This document shows positions 26,234-34,735 of a stretch of 64,000 bases of DNA, piece after piece. The stretch's first letter is position 1. Each line of letters begins with the position of its first letter. Made by a program: the position numbers and the translations under genes. The DNA comes from GCA-002712045 sp028112705. Lineage in GTDB: Bacteria; Pseudomonadota; Alphaproteobacteria; Rhodobacterales; Rhodobacteraceae. Below the pieces are notes generated by a model, which was not told where the DNA came from, ran no database searches, and saw nothing but the letters and a program-made list of their open reading frames with translations. The stretch covers positions 29,293 to 93,292 of the forward strand of contig JAOGYN010000006.1 of NCBI GenBank assembly GCA_028112705.1, written 5' to 3'.

Positions 26234-26950
26234 TTGCAGAACAAAAAATATATTATACCGTTAAGTATCGTTATTATTGCCATTGTGGGGTTTACTCTAT
26301 TGAGAGATTATCTTTCTTACGAAACCCTTCGCAACAATCATGAATCACTTGTAAATTTTAAGAATGAAAATTATTGGGTAACCGTTATAATATTTATTAT
26401 TTCGTATATAACCCTGGTTACTTTTGCTTTGCCAGGATCACCAATTGCATCTTTAACTGGTGGATTTTTATTTGGATTAGCTTTTGGAACTTTCTTAAAT
26501 GTTACTGCCGCAGCAACAGGTGCAACATTAATTTTCTTAGCCGCTAAAAATGGCTTTGGAAACAAATTAACCCAGCGAATTGACGCTTCAGAAGGCTCCA
26601 TTCGGAAAATTCGAGATGGTATAAAAAGAGATGAAATAAGTTACCTTTTGCTAATTAGATTAATTCCAATCATTCCTTTTGCAGTAGCAAACTTAGTACC
26701 TGCACTCTTTGGGGTATCCTTACGTAATTTCTTCTTTACAACTTATATTGGTATAATCCCTGGAGGTCTCGTTTTCACCTGGTTAGGTTCTGGACTAAGT
26801 GATATTTTTAAACAAAATCAAGAGCCAAATTTTAGCATAATTTTTGAAATATATGTAATAGGTCCCATTTTATGCTTATGCTTACTTTCATTTCTTCCTA
26901 TTATACTAAAGAAATTAGGTATTATCAAAAATCAAAATGAACAAATATGA
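26234..26950 (+). CDS. TVP38/TMEM64 (DedA-like) membrane protein
   Basis: This encodes a 238-residue integral membrane protein with about six hydrophobic segments. The SNARE-associated/VTT domain is recognisable from FALPGSPIASLTGGFLFGLAFGT, ATGATLIFLAAKNGFG and LLLIRLIPIIPFAVANLVPALFGVSL, ending GGLVFTWLGSG. Relatives act in lipid scrambling or membrane homeostasis; the exact substrate is unknown. The start is TTG at 26234: an in-frame stop at 26210 rules out upstream alternatives, although AGGAAA is unusually close to the start. It stands alone, divergent from rpmH and upstream of a tRNA gene. Confidence 0.85.
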   Translation: MQNKKYIIPLSIVIIAIVGFTLLRDYLSYETLRNNHESLVNFKNENYWVTVIIFIISYITLVTFALPGSPIASLTGGFLFGLAFGTFLNVTAAATGATLIFLAAKNGFGNKLTQRIDASEGSIRKIRDGIKRDEISYLLLIRLIPIIPFAVANLVPALFGVSLRNFFFTTYIGIIPGGLVFTWLGSGLSDIFKQNQEPNFSIIFEIYVIGPILCLCLLSFLPIILKKLGIIKNQNEQI

Positions 26951-27023
26951 ATTAAAACATAATTCATATTTAACATATTAATTGTTGCAATATAAAGCCA
27001 GCACCGCTAAGTCGCTCGACAGT

Positions 27024-27100
27024 GGACCGATAGCTCAGCTGGATAGAGTACCTGACTACGAATCAGGGGGTCGGGGGTTCGAATCCCTCTCGGTTCACCA
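27024..27100 (+). tRNA. tRNA-Arg (anticodon ACG)
   Basis: A 77-base cloverleaf with encoded CCA. The acceptor stem pairs GGACCGA with TCGGTTC (one G-T pair), the D arm holds AGCTCAGCTGGATAGAG, the anticodon stem CCTGA/TCAGG closes the loop CTACGAA, which gives anticodon ACG, and the T arm contains GGTTCGAATCC. A34 should be deaminated to inosine so the tRNA reads CGU, CGC and CGA. TATAAA (26991-26996) lies about 28 bases upstream and may be its -10 element. Confidence 0.97.
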
Positions 27101-27142
27101 ATAAATAATAAAATTAAGCCGGTTGCACAAAATATACCCAAG

Positions 27143-27802
27143 TCAATCAAGTATTTTTGATAACTCTAGTTTTTCTGTTATAAATTTCTTTCCTAGCATA
27201 TCCTCGCAATTAATCGTCGCGTATTCTCCAGGAAACAAATAGCAGTCAATGCCACATAGATTTGCTGAAGATTGATTAGCTTTTGTATCTTCTATAGCAA
27301 TAGCTTCGTTTGCGCTTATTTTTAGTTTACTCAAAGCATATTCATATATTTCCACATCAGGCTTTCCCTGCTTTACTAGTTGATTTGATGTAATCAAGTC
27401 AAAGTCTTCAAAATCAATGTAATTTGATAGGCCTTCTTTTATTATAGCCACAGTTTTGGGTGTTGTAGTAGTTATGAAACCCAACTTAATACCTAAATCT
27501 TTACATGCCTTCACTGCCTCCAGGCAACCAGACCTTGGCTCAATACCATTCTTTACTAAATCTTCAAATATTTCTTGCTTATCATAGTGAATTTTTTCAA
27601 TCAGCTGTTTTGCTAATGCTCCCCCTCCAAATGATGATAACCTCTTCTTACCTCCAGGTTCTTGCAACAAGTTGCAGTATGTTCCAATGTTCCAGTACCA
27701 GGCTACGTTATTTAACTTTAGTGCTTCATTATAAGCTCTCCGCTGCAATTCTGATGTCTCAGCAAGTACTCCTATAGATCCAAATAAAAGAGCTTTTTTC
27801 AA
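27143..27802 (-). CDS. HAD-fold protein lacking the catalytic aspartate (probable pseudo-phosphatase)
   Basis: This encodes a 219-residue protein with the haloacid-dehalogenase fold of the beta-phosphoglucomutase type. Motif II (TTTTPKTVAII), the motif III lysine (KQGKPDVEIYEYAL) and an acidic motif IV (AIEDTKANQSSA) are present. Motif I, however, reads LLFGSIGVLAETSELQRRAYN at residues 5-25 where active enzymes have F-D-x-D-G: both aspartates are replaced. The nucleophile is therefore absent, and a phosphatase or mutase reaction by the usual mechanism is not expected. I recall Rhodobacteraceae relatives with the same LFGSIG start, which would make this a conserved subfamily. Start is TTG at 27802 with AGGA seven bases upstream. 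Confidence 0.85.
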   Translation of the reverse strand: MKKALLFGSIGVLAETSELQRRAYNEALKLNNVAWYWNIGTYCNLLQEPGGKKRLSSFGGGALAKQLIEKIHYDKQEIFEDLVKNGIEPRSGCLEAVKACKDLGIKLGFITTTTPKTVAIIKEGLSNYIDFEDFDLITSNQLVKQGKPDVEIYEYALSKLKISANEAIAIEDTKANQSSANLCGIDCYLFPGEYATINCEDMLGKKFITEKLELSKILD

Positions 27803-28019
27803 TTCTAATCCTCACTTTTTAATTAATCATTAACTTAAAAACATTCTCATTTCGGTTTAGATAATACGACCGACCTATAAAGCAAGCCTATCAGAAGTTT
27901 TAATGCACCAGCTTATTTATAGTTTAAACTAATTACCAATCTGTAATTGGACTCAAACTGTCTATTTTGAATATCAACCATATCAAATAATTTCTTGCAT
28001 AATTAAAATTTAGACATAT

Positions 28020-28172
28020 ATGACACGTATGGAGCATCCCAGAACGATAAGAACTCAGTGCGGTATTGATAAGTATCATGTCCTTCGTCAAAAGAATGGA
28101 TTTTTTAATAAATCACGGCTACTTTGGTTTGTTTTCTTCGCAACGATAGTGGATTTTTTTAAAAATAAGTGA
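28020..28172 (+). CDS. Possible 50-residue mini-protein in the HAD-dgt gap
   Basis: The 389-base stretch 27803-28191 between the HAD gene and dgt is otherwise empty. It contains one uninterrupted reading frame on the plus strand from the ATG at 28020: a polar, basic first half (HPRTIRTQCGIDKYHVLRQK) and a hydrophobic second half (SRLLWFVFFATIVDFFKNK) that could be membrane-inserted. No good ribosome site precedes it, and an internal ATG lies three codons on. I do not recognise it. It could be a real small gene, a remnant, or chance; the absence of any other ORF and the basic-then-hydrophobic layout are the only support. Confidence 0.3.
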   Translation: MTRMEHPRTIRTQCGIDKYHVLRQKNGFFNKSRLLWFVFFATIVDFFKNK

Positions 28173-28191
28173 CCGTTGAAATATTAAATAC

Positions 28192-29358
28192 TTAAACAAA
28201 ATTTAGATGATCATTATCAACTATAATTCTTAAACGCGCCGCTTCCTGATATGCAAACCGGTCTGTCATACCAGCTATGTAATCTGATATTATCGTTGCC
28301 AATTCTATTTTGCTTTTTGCACTTTTTACTGCTGCGCTCCACTCATCAGGCATTTTTTGTGAGTCATTTAAATAAGTTTGGAATAACTTAGTAACAATCT
28401 TTGTCGCTTCTTTACGCCTCAACATTACTGAAGGTGCTCGATACATATTATTGAACAAAAATTCTCTAATCAAAGTCAAATCAAACCACATTGATTTTGA
28501 AAATTTTACAACTTTTTCCTCATGCATTCTGATCTCATCAACATTCGTAAAAGAAAAATTAGATAAATTTGTGATACTAGTCTCAATCACATCTTCCACC
28601 ATCTTACCAAATAAGGATCGTAAAACCTCATGAATTCGGCGAGAGTTATCTATGTTACTGTATTTTTCATCAACACTTTTAAAACATCTATTTAACAATG
28701 GTATTTTTTGTAAATCAGCAACTGTAAACAAATTCGCTCTCAACCCATCATGTAAATCGTGGTTATTATAAGCTATATCATCCGATATTGCCGCGACTTG
28801 AGCTTCAGCACTAGCATTTGTATGCAACTTTAAATCTTGGAACTTTGAATATTCCAACAACCCAATTGGAATTGGATTAACCACTGGACCATTATGCTTT
28901 GCAAGACCCTCCAATGTTTCCCAGGTTAAATTTAATCCATTCCAGCTTGCATAATGCTGTTCTAAAAATGTAACGACTTTTATCGCCTGAGCATTGTGAT
29001 CAAAACCACCATAGGTATTCATCGAATAATTAAGAGCCTCTTCTCCGGTATGTCCAAAAGGCGTGTGGCCAAGGTCATGTGCAAGAGCGATCGCCTCAGT
29101 TAATTCATCATTTAATTTTAAAACTTTCGCTATCGTTCGTGCAACCTGAGCTACTTCAATCGAATGAGTAAGCCTGGTTCGGTAATAATCCCCTTCATGA
29201 GCCACAAATACTTGCGTTTTGTGCTTTAAGCGACGAAAGGCAGAGGAATGAATAATTCGGTCACGGTCTCGTTGAAAACAAGTTCTAAAATCATTTTCTT
29301 CCTCGATGTGAAGGCGTCCATTAGATTTTTTTGGATCACACGCATAATTAGCAATCAT
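28192..29358 (-). CDS. dgt: dGTP triphosphohydrolase-like protein
   Basis: This encodes a 388-residue HD-domain phosphohydrolase of the dGTPase-like (type 2) family that hydrolyses deoxynucleoside triphosphates to nucleosides and triphosphate. Metal-binding motifs: THSIEVAQVARTIAK, AHDLGHTPFGHTGEEAL, and a later ISDDIAYNNHDLHDGLRA. FRTCFQRDRDRIIHSSAFRRLKHKTQVF near residues 23-50 is highly characteristic. The ATG at 29358 fits homologue N-termini (MIANYACDP) better than the GTG three codons upstream. Divergent from erpA with 81 bases between, an arrangement I remember from Rhodobacteraceae. Confidence 0.94.
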   Translation of the reverse strand: MIANYACDPKKSNGRLHIEEENDFRTCFQRDRDRIIHSSAFRRLKHKTQVFVAHEGDYYRTRLTHSIEVAQVARTIAKVLKLNDELTEAIALAHDLGHTPFGHTGEEALNYSMNTYGGFDHNAQAIKVVTFLEQHYASWNGLNLTWETLEGLAKHNGPVVNPIPIGLLEYSKFQDLKLHTNASAEAQVAAISDDIAYNNHDLHDGLRANLFTVADLQKIPLLNRCFKSVDEKYSNIDNSRRIHEVLRSLFGKMVEDVIETSITNLSNFSFTNVDEIRMHEEKVVKFSKSMWFDLTLIREFLFNNMYRAPSVMLRRKEATKIVTKLFQTYLNDSQKMPDEWSAAVKSAKSKIELATIISDYIAGMTDRFAYQEAARLRIIVDNDHLNFV

Positions 29359-29439
29359 AATTAGCACCAGTTCTTGCTGTTGATGTCACTAATGACTATA
29401 ATATGGAAATAGAGTTAACAAAACCCGAAATGGCTTACC

Positions 29440-29772
29440 ATGGAAATATCACTACCACCGCGCGTCACTCAACGAGCATTCGACCGTTTAACTGAAATAA
29501 ACGCAAAACTTGAAACCCCAAAAGCTTTAAGAGTGGCTGTGGACGGTGGAGGTTGTTCCGGTTTTCAATATCTAATCGAACTTGGCTTACCTAAAGATGA
29601 CGACTTAGTTTTGGAAAAAGCAGGTGAAAAAGTTTTAATAGACAGTATATCGCTTCCATTTTTGGCAAATGCAGTTATTGACTACAGCGATGAGATTATA
29701 GGTGCAAGATTTGTAATCAACAATCCAAATGCGACATCAAGCTGTGGTTGTGGTACATCATTCTCATTATAA
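29440..29772 (+). CDS. erpA: Iron-sulfur cluster insertion protein ErpA/HesB
   Basis: This encodes a 110-residue A-type carrier that holds and delivers iron-sulfur clusters. The three cluster cysteines are visible: one in GGGCSGFQY (about residue 39) and two in SSCGCGTSF (about 103-105). Short, soluble and complete. It is followed 37 bases later by xthA on the same strand. Target apoproteins could include the many iron-sulfur proteins in this window (complex I, GltBD, QueG, RlmN, TtcA), though that is inference. Confidence 0.94.
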   Translation: MEISLPPRVTQRAFDRLTEINAKLETPKALRVAVDGGGCSGFQYLIELGLPKDDDLVLEKAGEKVLIDSISLPFLANAVIDYSDEIIGARFVINNPNATSSCGCGTSFSL

Positions 29773-29809
29773 GAATAACAAAATCCATTAAAATACTAAA
29801 GGCAGAAGA

Positions 29810-30589
29810 TTGAAAATTGCGACATATAATATAAATGGAATCAAGGCTCGTTTACCAAGAATTTTAGAATGGTTAGACGAATCAAAGCCAGACGTAGCGT
29901 TATTTCAAGAAGTTAAATCTGTTGATGAAAATTTTCCAAAAACAATTTTTGAAGACAAAGGATACATAGTCGAAACCCACGGACAAAAATCATTTAACGG
30001 TGTGGCTATTTTATCAAAATTTCCTCTCGAGGATGTTAGACGTGGTTTACCAGGAGATGATACCGATGAGCAAGCTCGCTGGATCGAAGCAACTGTAATG
30101 TCTGACGTGCCAATAAGAGTGTGCTGTTTATACCTTCCAAATGGGAATCCTGTTCCAGGCCCAAAGTATGATTATAAGATTTCTTGGATGAGAAGACTAT
30201 ATTCGCGTGCAAATGAGTTATTAACACTCGAAGAACCAGCTTTAATGGCAGGGGATTATAACGTCATTCCTCAATCAGAAGATGCACACACACCTGAAAA
30301 TTGGGGAAATGACGCATTGTTTTTACCTGAAAGCCGTGACGCCTTCCAAAAGATTGTAAATCTTGGATATACTGACGCGTTTCGCTGTATTGATCCTCAA
30401 CCTATGAATTATACATTTTGGGATTTTCAAGCTGGTGCATGGAACAAAAATGAAGGCATAAGAATCGATCATTTCTTACTCAATCCAAATTGTGCTGATT
30501 TGTTGAAAGACTGCCAGATAGATCGATATATGAGAGGAAGAGAAAAGCCGTCAGATCACGTACCAATTTGGGTAGAACTTAATGTCTAA
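29810..30589 (+). CDS. xthA: Exodeoxyribonuclease III
   Basis: This encodes a 259-residue AP endonuclease / 3'-5' exonuclease of base-excision repair. The endonuclease/exonuclease/phosphatase fold is clear: ATYNINGIKARLPR at the start, LFQEVKSVDE with the metal-binding glutamate, MAGDYNVIP, RIDHFLLN and PSDHVPIWVEL with the catalytic D-H pair. The start is TTG at 29810 with AAAGGCAGA just upstream. Its stop overlaps that of the convergent flavin monooxygenase by four bases. Confidence 0.95.
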   Translation: MKIATYNINGIKARLPRILEWLDESKPDVALFQEVKSVDENFPKTIFEDKGYIVETHGQKSFNGVAILSKFPLEDVRRGLPGDDTDEQARWIEATVMSDVPIRVCCLYLPNGNPVPGPKYDYKISWMRRLYSRANELLTLEEPALMAGDYNVIPQSEDAHTPENWGNDALFLPESRDAFQKIVNLGYTDAFRCIDPQPMNYTFWDFQAGAWNKNEGIRIDHFLLNPNCADLLKDCQIDRYMRGREKPSDHVPIWVELNV

Positions 30590-31779
30590 TCACCTCTACT
30601 TACATCCACACCATATAACCAATCATATTTACTTTGGATAAAACTAGGCTTGAATTTATAAGACGCTTTCATTCCTAAATCTATTATATTAGCTTTAACA
30701 CCCACGGCGTGGTAAATGTCTCCATTTGATGATGATGCCAGAGAAACTTTCTTAATCCTCTTATACCTTCGTGATTGGTATTTTTTAAAACCATCCTCCA
30801 TATCAATAGAACCGTCCAATTCTTCTGCCAAAACCCAAGCATCCTCAATCGCCATATTAGCGCCTTGTCCCAGAAAGGGCACCATTGGGTGACATGAGTC
30901 ACCTATTAGAACAATACCAGCCGAATGCCACTTTTTGGGCAAACTATGAGAAAAAAGCCCCCACAAGTTCACATTTTCTGCCACACTTAGCAATTTCAAA
31001 ACATCAGTTGGCCAATGTTCAAAAGACCGTTCTAGGTTTTCTCTTTTGTCTGCATGATGCCAACCCTCTGCTACCCAATTATCCCGCTTCTCAACTGCAA
31101 CTAGATTTACCAAATTACCATCTCTGATAGGGTAAGTAACTAAATGTCGGTTTGGACCAAACCTTATAGTAGCTTCACTAGGCAAATCAGTTAAAGGAAC
31201 AAACTTACTTTCAATCATGGCGCGCCAAGCAACTTTTCCAGTAAACGTAGGTTGTGCTTTGCACTCTATTGATTTTCTGGCAATTGAGTGAATTCCATCT
31301 GCTCCTACCAACATACGTGTTTTATGTACTGTGCCATCATTAAAAGAAATTTGGATCTCTTTATCATCATAATTAATAGACTCAGCTTTCTTGTTAAAAT
31401 GTACTTTGACTCCTAAATCTTCAGTCTTTTTTATTAAGATCCCTATTAAATCTGATCTGTGAATTACCAAATGGGGATTAGGGTTTCCATGTGTCACCCT
31501 CATTAAATCAACCCTACTTGAGAACAATGGATTTTTATAATTTTGCACGTTAATAAATTCGAGGACATTACCCTTAGAAAATAGCTGAGCCGCCAAACCT
31601 AACGTGTCCATAACTCCAAACCCATTTGGGCTAACTTGAATTCCAGCTCCAATACTACTTTGTCTTTTTGTTTGATCAAAGACTGTAACATTTGCTCCAC
31701 GCCGAGACATCGCAACAGCAGCTGTTAAGCCCCCAATGCCGGCACCTAAAATAGTTACGTTTTGATTTTTTAAAGACAT
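30586..31779 (-). CDS. FAD-dependent monooxygenase (salicylate hydroxylase-like)
   Basis: This encodes a 397-residue group A flavin hydroxylase. The FAD fingerprint GAGIGGLTAAVAMSRRGANVTVFDQ starts at about residue 12; a middle LVGADGIHSIARKSI (DG motif) and the C-terminal VLIGDSCHPMVPFLGQGANMAIEDAW (GD motif) are present. Relatives hydroxylate aromatic rings such as salicylate, 3-hydroxybenzoate or nicotinate derivatives; the actual substrate is unknown and no ring-cleavage genes are near. A single gene, convergent with xthA. Confidence 0.87.
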   Translation of the reverse strand: MSLKNQNVTILGAGIGGLTAAVAMSRRGANVTVFDQTKRQSSIGAGIQVSPNGFGVMDTLGLAAQLFSKGNVLEFINVQNYKNPLFSSRVDLMRVTHGNPNPHLVIHRSDLIGILIKKTEDLGVKVHFNKKAESINYDDKEIQISFNDGTVHKTRMLVGADGIHSIARKSIECKAQPTFTGKVAWRAMIESKFVPLTDLPSEATIRFGPNRHLVTYPIRDGNLVNLVAVEKRDNWVAEGWHHADKRENLERSFEHWPTDVLKLLSVAENVNLWGLFSHSLPKKWHSAGIVLIGDSCHPMVPFLGQGANMAIEDAWVLAEELDGSIDMEDGFKKYQSRRYKRIKKVSLASSSNGDIYHAVGVKANIIDLGMKASYKFKPSFIQSKYDWLYGVDVSRGD

Positions 31780-31836
31780 GTTTTTACAATTGTACTAATG
31801 ACGACTCAATTTTCAATAAAATAACTGATTTGTTAT

Positions 31837-32256
31837 TTAATCGTCTCGATGTACCTTTTCTTTTCTTTCGTGCTTTGCTTGAGCTTCCAAGCTCATAGTC
31901 GCGATTGGACGTGCACTTAATCTTTTCAGGCTAATAGGTTCACCTGTAACATCACAATATCCATATTCACCATTGTCAATTCTTCTTAAAGCACCATCTA
32001 TTTTTGAAATTAATTTTCGCTGACGATCCCGTGTCCTTAATTCTAAAGCCCTATCTGTCTCCTCGGAAGCTCTATCTGCAGCATCAGGAATATTCCGAGT
32101 TCCGTTTCGCATTCCTTTTATTGTATCTTGAGTCCCATCCATAATCTCAGATTTCCAATCTAACAGCTTTTTACGAAAGTACTCTAGTTGGTTATCATTC
32201 ATAAATGATTCTTCTTCTGATGGTATATAATTTTTAGCTAAAACTTTTTTTGACAT
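31837..32256 (-). CDS. dksA: RNA polymerase-binding transcription factor DksA (single-cysteine type)
   Basis: This encodes a 139-residue DksA. It has a long coiled-coil part with RKKLLDWKSEIMDGTQDTI and the tip DAADRASEETDRALELRTRDR (acidic residues that enter the polymerase secondary channel), then the globular domain GEYGYCDVTGEPISLKRLSARPIATMSLEAQ. Only one of the four zinc cysteines of E. coli DksA remains (CDVT replaces C-x2-C, and the second pair is absent). This is the one-cysteine form known from Rhodobacter and relatives. ATG at 32256 has GGGGA eight bases upstream. It is divergent from the MoxR operon. Confidence 0.93.
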   Translation of the reverse strand: MSKKVLAKNYIPSEEESFMNDNQLEYFRKKLLDWKSEIMDGTQDTIKGMRNGTRNIPDAADRASEETDRALELRTRDRQRKLISKIDGALRRIDNGEYGYCDVTGEPISLKRLSARPIATMSLEAQAKHERKEKVHRDD

Positions 32257-32421
32257 CGTCAATTTCCCCAATCAAGAATCACAGCACACTAATACTGATA
32301 TTGCCGCGGAAGCTTTAGCTTAATCGCGCCCCATTGTCACCCCACGTCATTCCATATCTTGTAGGTTTATTTTGGTCTGCTAAGGTCTTATATGATAAAT
32401 CACCCTAAATATGGAAACACA

Positions 32422-33261
32422 ATGAAATTTTCTGGAACCAAGGCCTATGTGGCCACCGACGATTTGACGATTGCAGTGAATGCTTCGATCACCCTAGAAA
32501 GACCTTTACTAGTGAAGGGCGAACCTGGAACTGGTAAAACAGAACTAGCAAAACAGATCTCACAGTCACTCAATCTCAGAATGATAGAGTGGAACATAAA
32601 ATCAACTACTAAAGCCCAACAAGGACTTTATGAATATGATGCAGTTACAAGATTGCGTGATAGCCAGCTTGGTGATGAGCGTGTAAAAGATGTCAAAAAT
32701 TATATAAAAAAAGGAAAACTCTGGGAAGCATTTGAAGCCAAAGAAAAAGTAGTTTTATTAATTGACGAAATTGACAAAGCTGACATCGAATTTCCAAATG
32801 ACTTGTTGCAAGAAATTGATAAAATGGAGTTTCATGTCTATGAAACTAATGAGATAATCAAGGCAAAAAATAGACCAATAGTTATAATAACATCTAACAA
32901 TGAAAAAGAATTACCTGATGCTTTTTTACGAAGATGTTTTTTTCACTACATTAGATTTCCCGAAGATGATGTGTTACGCAAAATAATCGACGTTCACTTT
33001 CCAAAAATAAAATCTCAACTAGTGACACAGGCATTATCTCAATTTTATGAAATACGAGAAACACCTGGATTAAAGAAAAAACCGTCAACATCAGAAGTTT
33101 TAGATTGGTTAAAGCTCCTTCTTGCTGAAGACCTATCTCCAGAAGATCTAAAACGTGACGGGAAGGATTCTCTTCCAAAATTGCATGGGGCTTTATTGAA
33201 AAATGAACAAGATGTGCATATGTTCGAACGTTTAGCATTTCTAGCTAGAGGACAACGTTAG
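32422..33261 (+). CDS. MoxR-family AAA+ ATPase
   Basis: This encodes a 279-residue AAA+ ATPase. Walker A is GEPGTGKTE at residues 33-41, Walker B VVLLIDEIDKADIEFPNDLLQE, sensor 1 VIITSNNEKELPDAFLRRC with the arginine finger. MoxR ATPases work as chaperones with von Willebrand A partners to activate metalloenzymes or complexes, and such a partner lies two genes downstream. An ATG ten codons upstream (32392) has a fair ribosome site; I prefer 32422 because relatives start MxFxGT. Genes at 33299 and 33474 follow on the same strand at short spacing, suggesting one operon. Confidence 0.9.
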   Translation: MKFSGTKAYVATDDLTIAVNASITLERPLLVKGEPGTGKTELAKQISQSLNLRMIEWNIKSTTKAQQGLYEYDAVTRLRDSQLGDERVKDVKNYIKKGKLWEAFEAKEKVVLLIDEIDKADIEFPNDLLQEIDKMEFHVYETNEIIKAKNRPIVIITSNNEKELPDAFLRRCFFHYIRFPEDDVLRKIIDVHFPKIKSQLVTQALSQFYEIRETPGLKKKPSTSEVLDWLKLLLAEDLSPEDLKRDGKDSLPKLHGALLKNEQDVHMFERLAFLARGQR

Positions 33262-33298
33262 AAATTAGAAATAGCAACTTAAATTAAAGGTCAAAAAA

Positions 33299-33460
33299 TT
33301 GCTTATCATTACATTTGCAATAGTGGGTGCTCTCGTTGGCACTTTCACTGCTAGAAAAAACGGTGGAAATAGATCAGATTTACTCCAATACTCTATAGTG
33401 TATTTAATTATTGGCACAATTATTGGAATTTTTACAACATTGGCAATCGAGTGGCTGTAA
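33299..33460 (+). CDS. 53-residue membrane protein between MoxR and vWA genes
   Basis: This intact frame starts with TTG at 33299, with AAAGG eight bases upstream, and ends 13 bases before the vWA gene. The protein has two hydrophobic segments (LIITFAIVGALVGTFTA and YSIVYLIIGTIIGIFTTLAI) joined by a polar basic loop (RKNGGNRSDLLQ), so a two-helix inner-membrane hairpin is expected. Similar mini-proteins, with an ARRxKGNRLD-like loop and annotated as apolipoprotein acyltransferase by mistake, occur at this site in Rhodobacteraceae as I remember. It is too short to be that enzyme. A membrane anchor or target for the MoxR/vWA pair is a reasonable guess. Confidence 0.75.
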   Translation: MLIITFAIVGALVGTFTARKNGGNRSDLLQYSIVYLIIGTIIGIFTTLAIEWL

Positions 33461-33473
33461 TCAGAGGATCAAA

Positions 33474-34658
33474 ATGTTTATTCCTTTTTTCGAAAATTTA
33501 AGAGCTGCAAAAATCCCAGTATCCTTAAGGGAGTATCTCAGTTTTTTAGAAGCAACTAAAACTGGAATGGTATTATATGATATTGAAGGTTTTTATTTTC
33601 TTGCACGTACATCAATGGTTAAAGATGAAAGAAATTTAGATAAATTTGATCAAGTATTTTCATCTACTTTTAAAGGTTTGGAAAATATTTCTGTAGAGGA
33701 TGTCCTTGAAGCAGTAGATTTACCTGCAGAATGGTTGACCAAAATGGCCGAAAAACACTTATCAAAAGAAGAAATGGCTGAAATTGAAGCGTTAGGTGGA
33801 TTTGAAAAATTAATGGAAACTTTAAAAGAACGGCTAGAAGAACAAAAAGGTCGGCACCAAGGTGGAAGTAAGTGGATTGGAACAGCCGGGACATCACCAT
33901 TTGGGGCTTATGGATATAATCCTGAAGGTATCCGTATTGGACAAAAAGAAGGCCAGCATGGAAAAGCAATAAAAGTTTGGGATAAACGAAACTTCAAAAA
34001 TTTAGATGACAATGTGGAACTTGGAACGAGAAATATAAAGGTCGCATTAAAAAGAGTTCGACGGTGGGCAAGAGATGGCGCCACAGAAGAGTTAGACTTA
34101 AATGGAACCATAAGATCAACTGCTGAGAATGGCTACCTAGATGTCCAAATGCGCCCTGAGAGACGAAATGCAGTTAAAGTGTTACTGTTCCTAGATGTTG
34201 GTGGATCGATGGACCCTCATATAAAAATAGTTGAAGAGCTTTTCTCCGCAGCAAAAACTGAATTCAAACATTTGGAATATTTTTATTTTCACAATTGCCT
34301 TTATGAAGGCGTGTGGAAAGACAATCAAAGACGTTGGAGTGACCAAACGTCTACTTATGATATTTTAAGAACATATGGAACAGATTATAAATGCATTTTC
34401 GTTGGAGATGCCTCGATGTCGCCATATGAAGTTGCTTATCCTGGAGGTGCATCAGAACATTGGAATCCTGAAGCTGGGGATGTTTGGTTAAATCGAGCAA
34501 TTGATCAATGGCCTGCTAGCATATGGATCAACCCACTATCTGAAAAATATTGGCAATACACTCACTCTGTTGGTATGATCCAAGAATTATTTTCACAACG
34601 CATGTATCCAATGACTCTAAAAGGTATAGAAAGTGGAATGAAAGAATTAAGTAAGTAA
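33474..34658 (+). CDS. CoxE-like von Willebrand A domain protein
   Basis: This encodes a 394-residue protein that begins MFIPFFENLRAAKIPVSLREYL with AGAGGA six bases before the ATG at 33474. The N-terminal half is helical and charged (SKEEMAEIEALGGFEKLMETLKER), then a glycine-rich linker, then a vWA domain with the metal-ion-dependent adhesion site starting at D241 (LFLDVGGSMDPH); the second serine of the classical DxSxS is here DVGGS, a modest deviation. VWA proteins of the CoxE/NorD/CbbO type act with a MoxR ATPase to remodel or load a target enzyme. No CO dehydrogenase, Rubisco or nitric-oxide reductase is nearby, so the target is unknown. Confidence 0.88.
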   Translation: MFIPFFENLRAAKIPVSLREYLSFLEATKTGMVLYDIEGFYFLARTSMVKDERNLDKFDQVFSSTFKGLENISVEDVLEAVDLPAEWLTKMAEKHLSKEEMAEIEALGGFEKLMETLKERLEEQKGRHQGGSKWIGTAGTSPFGAYGYNPEGIRIGQKEGQHGKAIKVWDKRNFKNLDDNVELGTRNIKVALKRVRRWARDGATEELDLNGTIRSTAENGYLDVQMRPERRNAVKVLLFLDVGGSMDPHIKIVEELFSAAKTEFKHLEYFYFHNCLYEGVWKDNQRRWSDQTSTYDILRTYGTDYKCIFVGDASMSPYEVAYPGGASEHWNPEAGDVWLNRAIDQWPASIWINPLSEKYWQYTHSVGMIQELFSQRMYPMTLKGIESGMKELSK

Positions 34659-34735
34659 TTCTATTTCTCATAAGAATATTGCCAGAATGGCAAAAATAGT
34701 TGATAATTTAATTTTTAATAATCAACAGTAATCAT

